A DNA stretch of 64,000 nt from Prolixibacter bellariivorans ATCC BAA-1284. Its GTDB lineage: Bacteria > Bacteroidota > Bacteroidia > Bacteroidales > Prolixibacteraceae. The notes beneath the pieces are model-generated. The model was not told the DNA's origin and made no database searches. It saw only the letters and a list, made by a program, of their open reading frames with translations. This document shows positions 36,977-45,193 of this stretch, piece by piece (position 1 is the first letter of the stretch; each line of letters starts with the position of its first letter). Location of the stretch: the NCBI RefSeq assembly GCF_000621705.1, contig NZ_JHXO01000001.1, forward strand, positions 310,001 through 374,000, written 5' to 3'. The translations under genes were made by a program, and so were the position numbers.

Positions 36977-38209
36977 ATGAAGAATATCCGTTCTGCAAGT
37001 ATTTTAAACGATTTGCCCACAACCGAATTCGATGTGGTTTTGCTGGGAGTTAATCTGCCTGGCGTGTTGTTGGCCTGGCATTTGGCTTCCGCCGGAAAGA
37101 AGGTCGCTTTGTTTTGTGCTGATGATTTTGCCCGACGGGACGATTTCCGGTTTACCCAGATTTTTCCCGGGAATATAAAGAGCGTGGCCAAAGCCAGGCC
37201 CCAATTGGAAATGGCTGCAAAAATGCGGCGACATGCTCCGTATCTTTTCCTGCAACAACGAATGATTTGGTTGCGCGGTAATCCTCTGGCCAATAAATTA
37301 GTCACCCAGGCATATAACCAACTGTCTGTGAGAAGTCATTCGGAGCGAGCCGGAACCTTAAACTTGACTGACTATCCCGATTATGAACTCTTTGCTAAGA
37401 ACGGATACTCGCACGGTATTCTTTGTCGTGAATATCGCTACAATCATTCCCGTTTGGTGATGGAATGGTTGAAAGCTGCTTCCCGCGCTGGCGCTTTTGT
37501 CGGAAATTTCGTGGAAGCCAATAGACATGAGGGAAAGGCCCTGCAACTTGATGATAAAATTTCAGGTGAGAGCAAAATGATTGATGCAGAGAAAGTCATT
37601 CAACTGATATCCAATCCCCGGCTATTCACATTTACAGTGAACCTGCCCAATGATGAGTGGAACAATCCTGTCCGCATTTCCGGCGAAAAGGCCGATTACA
37701 TTCTCTCACCAGAAGGAGAGGTCGTTCGGGTTACTGCATATTGTAATATTGCACCAGACGCTAAGGGACTTATTCATAAAGAATTTTGTCAGCTTTTTTC
37801 CCTTCAGGAAGAAGATATTTCGCCGGCTGAGAATAGGGAAAAAAATTTTGCTCATCCTGTTGAAAGTGATTTGACACTTTCCGATCTTCCGGTAGAAATA
37901 ATGGAAGAAGAATTGTCTCGTCTTTTTCCGGAATATATGGAATGGAAGCTTCCTGATAATTGGTTTCGTGGTGAAGATGACCGACACATTAGTCAGGTAT
38001 TTGAAATGGCGCAGCGAAAATTTTATGAGGCCAAACAGACCGGCATTGATGAAACCTGGTTCATGGAGCTTTTTTATCGTTACGGCAATGCAATTGACGA
38101 GCTGACAGAGATGGCTTATGGGGGAATGAGTGAAACGCGTGATCCAATTTTACTTTGGGAAAAGAGCATCCTTAAATTTGAGAGAGAACAGGAATGGCGA
38201 ATGCAATAA
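36977..38209 (+). CDS. GlpD-like protein with an eroded FAD-binding motif
   Basis: 410 aa. The layout follows aerobic glycerol-3-phosphate dehydrogenase: an N-terminal strand-loop-helix FDVVLLGVNLPGVLLAWHLA, then KKVALFCADDFARRDDFRF, and a GlpD C-terminal-like helical end (FMELFYRYGNAIDELTEMA). The glycine triplet GxGxxG is reduced to GVNLPG and the family HGGLRY block is replaced by IFPGNIKSV. FAD binding and dehydrogenase activity are therefore doubtful; it may have another role or bind a different ligand. Standalone gene upstream of a terminator. Confidence 0.6.
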   Translation: MKNIRSASILNDLPTTEFDVVLLGVNLPGVLLAWHLASAGKKVALFCADDFARRDDFRFTQIFPGNIKSVAKARPQLEMAAKMRRHAPYLFLQQRMIWLRGNPLANKLVTQAYNQLSVRSHSERAGTLNLTDYPDYELFAKNGYSHGILCREYRYNHSRLVMEWLKAASRAGAFVGNFVEANRHEGKALQLDDKISGESKMIDAEKVIQLISNPRLFTFTVNLPNDEWNNPVRISGEKADYILSPEGEVVRVTAYCNIAPDAKGLIHKEFCQLFSLQEEDISPAENREKNFAHPVESDLTLSDLPVEIMEEELSRLFPEYMEWKLPDNWFRGEDDRHISQVFEMAQRKFYEAKQTGIDETWFMELFYRYGNAIDELTEMAYGGMSETRDPILLWEKSILKFEREQEWRMQ

Positions 38210-38210
38210 A

Positions 38211-38240
38211 AAAGCCGGCGAAGGTTAACTTGCCGGCTTT
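38211..38240. terminator. Bidirectional hairpin terminator
   Basis: AAAGCCGGC (38211-38219) pairs with GCCGGCTTT (38232-38240), directly after the GlpD-like stop and before the glmS stop on the other strand. Confidence 0.85.
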
Positions 38241-38260
38241 GCTGATATTCTTTTGTTCTT

Positions 38261-40099
38261 TTATTCTACTGTAACCGACTTGGCCAGGTTTCGTGGTTGA
38301 TCGACATCTGTTCCACGCAATATTGCAACGTAATAAGCAAATAACTGCAATGGAATGATGGTCAGTAGCGGTGCCACGGCCGGGTGCGAACGGGGAATCT
38401 CGAAAATATCGTCACACATTTTATCAAGTTGCGTATCACCTTCTGAAACGACCGCAATGATGTTTCCTTTCCGTGCTTTTACTTCCTGGATGTTGGAGAC
38501 CACCTTTTCGTAATAACGATCTTTCGCTGCAACCACTACAACAGGCAGGTTGTCGTCGACTAACGCGATCGGTCCGTGTTTCATTTCCGCGGCCGCGTAA
38601 CCTTCGGCATGCAGGTAAGAAACTTCTTTCAGTTTCAGCGCACCTTCCAATGCTACGGGGAATAAAGCTCCGCGTCCAAGATATAAAGCGTTCACCGCGT
38701 CTTTGTATTTGTCGGCCACCTTCCTGATATGATCGGTGGTTTTCAGTATAGTTTTGATTTTCTCGGGCACTTCCGAAAGCTCCTGAATGATGACGCGGTA
38801 ATCTTCCAAACTTAGTTTACCCCGTTCTTTACCAAGAAGAGCAGCCATCATTGTCAGGATGGTTACCTGTGCGGTGAAGGCTTTGGTGGAAGCCACACCG
38901 ATTTCGACACCTGCGTGGATGTACACACCTCCATCGGTTTCGCGCGGAATGGACGAGCCCACCACGTTACAAATTCCCAATACAGTTGCACCCCGCTCTT
39001 TGGCCAACTTTACGGCGGCCAGGGTATCGGCGGTTTCACCGCTTTGACTAATGGCTATCACGACATCGTCTTCATCGATGATGGGATTACGATAGCGAAA
39101 CTCTGAAGCATATTCCACTTCTACCGGAATGCGGCAATATTCTTCAAACAGGTATTCGCCTACCAGACCAGCATGCCATGAGGTTCCGCAACCAATGATA
39201 ATGAGGCGGCGGGCATCCATTAATTTAGGCATTACGTTATGAAGACCACCTAAAACGATATCGCTGTTGTCGGTTTTTATGCGTCCCTTAAACGATTGCT
39301 CGATGGTGTTGGGCTGTTCGAAGATTTCTTTGAGCATGAAATGGTCGTAACCATTTTTCTGCAGCTCGCCGATGCTTAAATCAACCTGCTTGATTTTGGC
39401 TACGAGCGGGTCGTTATTAATATTTTTCAGCGTGAGGCTGCCCCGCTCGATGATAGCGACATCGTGATCGTTGAGGTAAAGCACCTGATTGGTGTATCCT
39501 ACAATAGGTGTCGCATCGGATGCCAGAAAATATTCATCATTGCCAATACCGATAACCAGTGGACTACCTTTGCGCGCGGCAATAAGTTTATTGGGTTCTT
39601 CGTTGCAGACAATAACGATTCCGTAGGCACCTACTACTTTTTTCAGGGCAGCACGAACAGCAATTTCGGCAGATTTTTCTTCACTGTTTAGGTATACGTA
39701 CTCAATCAGGTTGACCAGCACTTCCGTGTCGGTCTGCGATTGGAATGTATAACCCAGCTCGATCAAATCATCGCGTAAGCGGGAATAATTTTCGATAATG
39801 CCATTATGAACGAGTGTGAAATGACCGTTCATAGAGGTGTGGGGATGAGCATTCTGGTCGGTTGGTTCACCGTGAGTGGCCCAGCGGGTGTGTCCGATTC
39901 CGATTTTCCCGCTGGTATCTTTATCAGAAACCAATTCTTCCAGGTTGGCAATTTTTCCCTGGCATTTGTACACGCGTTGCTCGTCTCCTAAAAGAGCAAT
40001 ACCGGAAGAGTCGTACCCCCGGTATTCGAGCATTTTTAATCCATTAATTAAAATGGGGTAAGCATTCTTGTCGCCAATGTAGCCTACGATTCCACACAT
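38261..40099 (-). CDS. glmS: Glutamine-fructose-6-phosphate aminotransferase
   Basis: 612 aa. Makes glucosamine-6-phosphate from fructose-6-phosphate and glutamine, the first step toward UDP-GlcNAc for peptidoglycan and lipid A. The N-terminal amidotransferase begins MCGIVGYIGD with catalytic Cys2; GHTRWATHGEP is the glutamine site. Two SIS domains follow (about 285-425 and 455-600), with GCGTSWHAGLVGEYL and the C-terminal RNLAKSVTVE. No ribozyme leader is seen upstream. Follows the DUF4270 gene on the same strand by 69 bases. Confidence 0.97.
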   Translation of the reverse strand: MCGIVGYIGDKNAYPILINGLKMLEYRGYDSSGIALLGDEQRVYKCQGKIANLEELVSDKDTSGKIGIGHTRWATHGEPTDQNAHPHTSMNGHFTLVHNGIIENYSRLRDDLIELGYTFQSQTDTEVLVNLIEYVYLNSEEKSAEIAVRAALKKVVGAYGIVIVCNEEPNKLIAARKGSPLVIGIGNDEYFLASDATPIVGYTNQVLYLNDHDVAIIERGSLTLKNINNDPLVAKIKQVDLSIGELQKNGYDHFMLKEIFEQPNTIEQSFKGRIKTDNSDIVLGGLHNVMPKLMDARRLIIIGCGTSWHAGLVGEYLFEEYCRIPVEVEYASEFRYRNPIIDEDDVVIAISQSGETADTLAAVKLAKERGATVLGICNVVGSSIPRETDGGVYIHAGVEIGVASTKAFTAQVTILTMMAALLGKERGKLSLEDYRVIIQELSEVPEKIKTILKTTDHIRKVADKYKDAVNALYLGRGALFPVALEGALKLKEVSYLHAEGYAAAEMKHGPIALVDDNLPVVVVAAKDRYYEKVVSNIQEVKARKGNIIAVVSEGDTQLDKMCDDIFEIPRSHPAVAPLLTIIPLQLFAYYVAILRGTDVDQPRNLAKSVTVE

Positions 40100-40168
40100 A
40101 ATTTCTTCTTTTGAGGTTAAAAAATTTATCTGTCAATCAAGGAAACAACGGACAACGATACCGTTATA

Positions 40169-41473
40169 TTACTTATACCGTGTATAATTCACTTCCAACT
40201 GGATAGGCTGGGAGCTTTTACTTCCTTTTAATACGACTCTGTCAGCTGATTCTTTTCGAGTGGCAGAAACAAGGTAAAAACCTAAATTCTGAACAGTTCC
40301 GTCAAGAATCGCTTGTAAATGCTGAGTAATATTAAATGTGTACGTTGCATCAGTCGAATTGTACACACCACCATAATAAGACAGCGAAAGTTGGCTATCA
40401 ATCGGAAAGGCCTCGCTTCCGTCTTCCTTAATTATTTTTAGAAAAAGTTGGTTTGGCATTGGGTACTGACGGAAATCAGACATGGTCGTATCAGCATGAA
40501 ATGTCAACGTTGCCTTATTTATCATGCAATTGGTCGAGTCGGCCCAACTGTCAAGAGATGGGACATCTATTTTCACCTTCGTTCCTCCGGTTGGTTGAAC
40601 AAATATCAGCGAATCTTCGACGTCTTCCTGATTCAGATGATCGGCGAACCATGCATTTGTATAATCATGTTCGAAATAAGGTACATCAGCCGAGTTGGTC
40701 GTCAATTGGTAATAGAAAGACAAACTGTCGGTATCAGCAACATGGTAATATAAATGAAGCAATGATGCATGCGCTTTCAGAAAAACCAATCCACCGCCGG
40801 ATTGTAACGGCTGCGATTCGACATACAAACCTTTGAAAAAGTTGAGGAATGCCTCATTATTTACCATATCCAGCGAATCGGCGTGTAACAACTGATTGCC
40901 AACTTCATCGTTTAAGCGAACAGCAATTTCCTGAACGATGGTATCCTGACCGGTTGAATCGGTTCTGAATTTAGGCGTGAAATCAGCCATACCAACAACC
41001 GTGTCGTTTGTCAGTGTTTTCGGATCGAATGACGAAAGATACTGAGCATCAAAATTCAGCGGTTCAACCAATTTATACACTTTCACTTGTTGGGGCGTGA
41101 TGGTGTCACCGTATACCTTCCGGTAAACAAGGCTTAAAACGGCCGAATCGAGAACAGCGTTCTGACTATACGATGGATAATAAGGTAAACGAAACTGAGC
41201 TGCAAATGATGCAGTTGTACGTCCGAATAGTGGGTCGTTGAAGCTCCCGAAAATATTGAAACCGGGTTTATCGACTCTGATCTTATTGTCGGTAAAGGTA
41301 TATGACGAAATGGTGCCTGTTTCGTTGCTGTAGCGAGCATTAAGCAAATTGCTACCGGGTAGTAAATCAAGACCCAGCGACTCATCGTTCTTTTTACATC
41401 CTCCTAACATCAGCAGGGTGAGGGCCAAAGCTATTACCACACCCCCGGGCTTGAAAAAATATTTGTGTATCAA
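40169..41473 (-). CDS. DUF4270 lipoprotein
   Basis: 434 aa. Lipoprotein signal with lipobox TLLMLGGCKKND. The N-terminal block SLGLDLLPGSN and FGRTTASFAAQFRLP are typical of DUF4270, a Bacteroidota-only outer-membrane lipoprotein family of unknown function. Beta-rich throughout. The three-gene order GT5-like protein, DUF4270, glmS on this strand, next to panC, looks like a conserved Bacteroidota neighbourhood. Confidence 0.85.
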   Translation of the reverse strand: MIHKYFFKPGGVVIALALTLLMLGGCKKNDESLGLDLLPGSNLLNARYSNETGTISSYTFTDNKIRVDKPGFNIFGSFNDPLFGRTTASFAAQFRLPYYPSYSQNAVLDSAVLSLVYRKVYGDTITPQQVKVYKLVEPLNFDAQYLSSFDPKTLTNDTVVGMADFTPKFRTDSTGQDTIVQEIAVRLNDEVGNQLLHADSLDMVNNEAFLNFFKGLYVESQPLQSGGGLVFLKAHASLLHLYYHVADTDSLSFYYQLTTNSADVPYFEHDYTNAWFADHLNQEDVEDSLIFVQPTGGTKVKIDVPSLDSWADSTNCMINKATLTFHADTTMSDFRQYPMPNQLFLKIIKEDGSEAFPIDSQLSLSYYGGVYNSTDATYTFNITQHLQAILDGTVQNLGFYLVSATRKESADRVVLKGSKSSQPIQLEVNYTRYK

Positions 41474-41514
41474 AGTATTTCCGTTTTTAGTAGTTTTTGT
41501 AAGAGACGCGGAAA

Positions 41515-42318
41515 TTATAAAATTTTATCGTAAAACTCTGAATAGGCATCAATGTATGTATCAGTCGGTTGATGATCAAGGAAGAGCTTTCCTGACTGCT
41601 TCATGTAATTCTCAACCTCTTCATTGATGCTTTCACTCCCTTTTATGGTTGCGTCAGAATAATCCACCGCAAGTTTACTCAAATTTACAAAGGTAGGATC
41701 GGACAAGACAGAAATATCTTCTTTCGGAATGCCATCTTCGGCAATTTTTGAAATGATTTGACTGTTTAATGGAGTTTTAAATGCGTCGTTATAAGCGGAG
41801 TAAACTACCTTTGAGTTGGCAAATAATGGATTGTCTTTATAGACTTTTTTGATGAACATGGGTACCAAACCGGTAAACCATCCGTGACAATGAATTAAAT
41901 CGGGAGCCCAGCGCAGTTTTATTACGGTTTCCAAAACTCCCCGTGCAAAAAAGATGGCACGTTCATCGTTGTCTTCGAATTCTTTTCCTTTTGAATCTCC
42001 AAATTTGGCTTTCCTGTGGAAGTAATCTTCATTATCGATGAAATAAACCTGCATGCGTGCTGCCTGTATCGAGGCAACTTTGATGATCAGTGGGTGATCG
42101 GTGTCGTTTATAACCAGGTTCATTCCGGAAAGCCGGATAACTTCGTGAAGCTGATTTCTGCGTTCATTCACGCTGCCGTATCTTGGCATAAAGGTCCGTA
42201 TCTCTCTCCCTCTCTCCTGTATACCCTGAGGTAAGTGACGACTAATTTGTGAAATTTCTGATTCTGGCAGGTAGGGGGTAATTTCCTGAGAGATGAATAA
42301 AACCTTCTTCTTTTCCAT
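41515..42318 (-). CDS. Short glycogen/starch synthase-like protein (N-terminal domain only)
   Basis: 267 aa from the ATG at 42318 (MEKKKVLFISQEITPY). It matches the N-terminal GT5 domain of glycogen synthase: KVLFISQEITPYLP, ERGREIRTFMPRYGSV and DLIHCHGWFTGLVPMFIKK. Full enzymes are near 480 residues; the C-terminal nucleotide-sugar half is missing and no remnant follows. Catalysis as a synthase is therefore unlikely without a partner. Similar short proteins beside panC are frequent in Bacteroidota, so this is probably not a pseudogene. Divergent from panC. Confidence 0.75.
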   Translation of the reverse strand: MEKKKVLFISQEITPYLPESEISQISRHLPQGIQERGREIRTFMPRYGSVNERRNQLHEVIRLSGMNLVINDTDHPLIIKVASIQAARMQVYFIDNEDYFHRKAKFGDSKGKEFEDNDERAIFFARGVLETVIKLRWAPDLIHCHGWFTGLVPMFIKKVYKDNPLFANSKVVYSAYNDAFKTPLNSQIISKIAEDGIPKEDISVLSDPTFVNLSKLAVDYSDATIKGSESINEEVENYMKQSGKLFLDHQPTDTYIDAYSEFYDKIL

Positions 42319-42437
42319 GATCTTTTGAGAATTTATCCTGCAAAAATAGAAAAAATCCATCAGATATTCAACGTTAAAAGGGTTATGGGCCTGTCAGCAA
42401 GGAGTGAAAGAGTGTTTTATCGTGTTTATATATTTCG

Positions 42438-42445
42438 TTACTTTG
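42438..42445 (+). promoter_or_regulatory. Probable panC promoter (-7 element)
   Basis: TTACTTTG, followed by CA, 22 bases before the panC start codon; 7 of 8 positions fit TAnnTTTG. The same ten bases TTACTTTGCA occur ahead of topA at 50658, suggesting a common promoter form here. Confidence 0.5.
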
Positions 42446-42467
42446 CACGCTGTAACCAAATGAAAAG

Positions 42468-43316
42468 ATGAAACTTTTTACTACCCGGAATGAGCTGAAA
42501 GAGGCTTTGGATGCTTATCGTAATCAGGGGAAAAGCATCGGTTTTGTGCCTACGATGGGAGCGCTTCACGAAGGGCATCTCTCGCTTGTCAGCCAGGCCG
42601 GAAAAGAGAATGAACTAGTGGTTGTTTCCATTTTTGTGAATCCTACTCAGTTTAACAATCCGGCTGATCTGGAACGATATCCCAGAACACTGGAAGAGGA
42701 TATGAAAAAACTTGCAACTATTGGCGATCCAATGGTTTTTGCCCCTTCGGTGGAAGAGATGTATCCCGAACCCGATACCCGGCAATTTAACTTTGGAGAC
42801 CTCGAAACGGTCATGGAAGGTCGTTTTCGCCCCGGGCACTTTAACGGTGTAGGTCAAATTGTCAGCAAGCTCTTTGATGTGGTGATGCCGCGTCGTGCCT
42901 ACTTTGGCTTGAAAGATTTCCAGCAACTGGCCATCATTAAGGAAATGGTACGCCAATTGCACTACGATATCGAAATTGTTCCCTGTGAAATTGTTCGTGA
43001 AGCTGATGGTTTGGCGATGAGTTCCCGTAATCAACTTCTCACGTCAGAACATCGTGCTGCTGCGCCAGTTATATCACAGATCCTTTTCGAAGCAAAGAAA
43101 CTGGTCGGGGAAAAAAGCGTAGAAGAATTAACAGCCTGGGTGCAGGAAAAAATAAACAAAAGTCCTCTCCTCGAGGTTGAATATTTTGAGATAGTTGATG
43201 ATAACTACCTTCAGCCAGTAAAAACATGGGACGAACCTACCGTGAAAGTGGGTTGTATAGCAGTACACGCCGGTAAAGTCCGGTTAATCGATAATGTAAT
43301 TCTTGAAAAACATTAA
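42468..43316 (+). CDS. panC: Pantoate-beta-alanine ligase
   Basis: 282 aa. ATP-dependent condensation of pantoate and beta-alanine to pantothenate. Contains PTMGALHEGHLSLV with the HxGH-type site, VSIFVNPTQFNNPADLERYP, the FNGVGQIVSKLF block and the MSSRNQLL KMSKS-like loop. Full length. Followed 9 bases later by panD, so substrate and product enzymes share one operon. Confidence 0.96.
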   Translation: MKLFTTRNELKEALDAYRNQGKSIGFVPTMGALHEGHLSLVSQAGKENELVVVSIFVNPTQFNNPADLERYPRTLEEDMKKLATIGDPMVFAPSVEEMYPEPDTRQFNFGDLETVMEGRFRPGHFNGVGQIVSKLFDVVMPRRAYFGLKDFQQLAIIKEMVRQLHYDIEIVPCEIVREADGLAMSSRNQLLTSEHRAAAPVISQILFEAKKLVGEKSVEELTAWVQEKINKSPLLEVEYFEIVDDNYLQPVKTWDEPTVKVGCIAVHAGKVRLIDNVILEKH

Positions 43317-43325
43317 ATTCAGGTG

Positions 43326-43676
43326 ATGAATATTGAAGTTTGCAAATCCAAAATTCACAGGGTAACCGTTACAGCTGCCGATTTGCAGTATGTAGGGAGC
43401 ATTACCATTGATGAGGATCTAATGGATGCGGCCAACCTGATTGAGAACGAAAAGGTGCAAATCGTCAACATTAACAATGGTGAGCGACTTGAAACATATG
43501 TTATCAGAGGTGAACGGGGTTCCGGTGAAGTGTGTTTGAATGGTCCTGCCGCTCGCAAAGTGGCCGTGGGTGATGTTGTCATCATCATTTCCTATGCGAC
43601 TATGGATTTCGAGGAAGCAAAAAAATGGAAACCCAGCTTGGTTTTTCCGGAAACGGAAACCAACAAGTTGGTTTAA
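43326..43676 (+). CDS. panD: Aspartate 1-decarboxylase
   Basis: 116 aa from the ATG at 43326; a GTG directly before it is the alternative. Makes beta-alanine from aspartate for PanC. The self-cleavage site is Gly24-Ser25 in [10 protein letters not shown], which yields the pyruvoyl group. The blocks [19 protein letters not shown] and CLNGPAARK are standard. Terminator follows. Confidence 0.95.
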   Translation: MNIEVCKSKIHRVTVTAADLQYVGSITIDEDLMDAANLIENEKVQIVNINNGERLETYVIRGERGSGEVCLNGPAARKVAVGDVVIIISYATMDFEEAKKWKPSLVFPETETNKLV

Positions 43677-43703
43677 GAAATAAAAATATTTTCCGTGCTA
43701 ATA

Positions 43704-43731
43704 CCCCGTGGGTTTTCCCGCGGGGTTTTTT
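43704..43731 (+). terminator. Terminator of the panC-panD operon
   Basis: CCCCGTGGG (43704-43712) pairs with CCCGCGGGG (43717-43725) around a TTTT loop and is followed by six T. Confidence 0.9.
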
Positions 43732-43738
43732 AATTTTG
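43731..43738 (+). promoter_or_regulatory. Possible radA promoter (-7 element)
   Basis: TAATTTTG is a perfect TAnnTTTG, 28 bases before the radA start codon and touching the T-run of the panD terminator. No -33 element is apparent. Confidence 0.4.
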
Positions 43739-43766
43739 GTACATAACAACTTCAAAATCCCCGAAA

Positions 43767-45131
43767 ATGGCTAAAGCCAAAACCGTTTATACCTGTCAGA
43801 GTTGTGGTGCCCAGTGGCCCAAGTGGATGGGACAATGTAACAACTGTGGTGAGTGGAATACACTGGTTGAAGAAATTGTTGTAAAGAGCAAGCAACCGGT
43901 GCAGGCTGTACCAAAAAGCTATTCAAGCCCTTTGCGCCTGGAGCAAATCACCAGCGGTAAACAGGAGCGGATTGATACCTGTAACAGTGAGTTGAATCGT
44001 GTGCTGGGAGGTGGATTGGTTCCTGGAAGTTTGATTCTTCTCGGAGGAGAGCCGGGTATTGGAAAATCGACCTTAGTGTTACAGGTGGCCTTGGCGCTGA
44101 AGGATCGGAAGGTGTTGTATATTTCCGGAGAAGAAAGTTTGCAACAGTTGAAAATGCGGGCTAAGCGTTTGCAACAGGACAGTGCCGATTGTCTCTTTTT
44201 AAGTGAAACTTCGCTGGAGAGTATTCTGGCACATATGGAAAATGAAAAGCCCGACCTGGTTATTATCGATTCAATTCAAACGCTAACTGCAGATGGATTG
44301 GAGTCGGCGCCGGGTAGTGTGGGGCAAATCCGGGAATGTGCTTCTGCTATACTGAAAACCGCCAAACCTGCTCATATTCCGGTGATTTTGATAGGGCACA
44401 TTACAAAGGATGGAAACCTGGCCGGACCGAAGGTGTTGGAGCATATTGTTGATACAGTTTTGCAATTCGAAGGCGACCGGAATTATTTGTACCGGATTCT
44501 CCGTTCGGTGAAAAATAGGTTTGGATCAACCTCTGAGCTGGGAATTTACGAAATGCGACAGGATGGTTTGCGGATTGTTTCCAATCCGTCGGAGATGTTG
44601 ATGCTGCAGCATAATGACGGATTGAGTGGTACCAGTATTGCTGCCTCCATCGAAGGAATGCGGTCGTTCATGATTGAAGTACAGGGACTGGTTAGTTCAG
44701 CTGCCTATGGAACGCCGCAACGCTCGGCTACTGGTTTTGATTTGCGGCGTTTGAACATGTTGCTGGCCGTTTTAGAGAAGCGTGCCGGTTTTAAATTGAT
44801 GGCTAAGGATGTCTTTCTGAATATTGCCGGTGGTCTGCGTGTTGATGATCCGGCCATGGATTTGGCTGTTATGATGTCGATTCTTTCATCGAACTTCGAT
44901 ATTTCGGTGAGTAAACAATCCTGTTTTGCGGGTGAAGTGGGATTGACCGGCGAAATCAGGCCGGTAAACCGGATTGAACAGCGGATTACGGAAGCTGAAA
45001 AACAGGGCTTCAGCGAAATTTATATCTCGAGATATAACAAGGGAGTAGATTTTTCCCGGTTTAAAATACAGGTAAACCAGGTCGACCGGATTGAAAAAAT
45101 GGTTCGGATGGTTTTTTCCCAACAAAAATAA
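43767..45131 (+). CDS. radA: DNA repair protein RadA
   Basis: 454 aa. RecA-related helicase that promotes branch migration in recombination. N-terminal zinc finger CQSCGAQWPKWMGQCNNCG, Walker A GGEPGIGKST, the RadA motif KNRFGSTSELG and a C-terminal Lon-protease-like domain (about 270-454) are present in order. Monocistronic with its own candidate promoter and terminator. Confidence 0.97.
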   Translation: MAKAKTVYTCQSCGAQWPKWMGQCNNCGEWNTLVEEIVVKSKQPVQAVPKSYSSPLRLEQITSGKQERIDTCNSELNRVLGGGLVPGSLILLGGEPGIGKSTLVLQVALALKDRKVLYISGEESLQQLKMRAKRLQQDSADCLFLSETSLESILAHMENEKPDLVIIDSIQTLTADGLESAPGSVGQIRECASAILKTAKPAHIPVILIGHITKDGNLAGPKVLEHIVDTVLQFEGDRNYLYRILRSVKNRFGSTSELGIYEMRQDGLRIVSNPSEMLMLQHNDGLSGTSIAASIEGMRSFMIEVQGLVSSAAYGTPQRSATGFDLRRLNMLLAVLEKRAGFKLMAKDVFLNIAGGLRVDDPAMDLAVMMSILSSNFDISVSKQSCFAGEVGLTGEIRPVNRIEQRITEAEKQGFSEIYISRYNKGVDFSRFKIQVNQVDRIEKMVRMVFSQQK

Positions 45132-45132
45132 G

Positions 45133-45159
45133 AAAGGCGGAATGTTGAGTTCCGCCTTT
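45133..45159. terminator. Bidirectional hairpin terminator
   Basis: AAAGGCGGAA (45133-45142) pairs with TTCCGCCTTT (45150-45159), between the convergent radA and penicillin-binding protein genes. Confidence 0.85.
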
Positions 45160-45193
45160 GGGGTATCTGTTTTATTCAAGGATTTTTTTCTCC

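Noticed and set aside
38261-40200. glmS ribozyme or leader riboswitch
   Set aside because: The 69-base gap upstream of glmS is too short for the ribozyme and shows no matching core.
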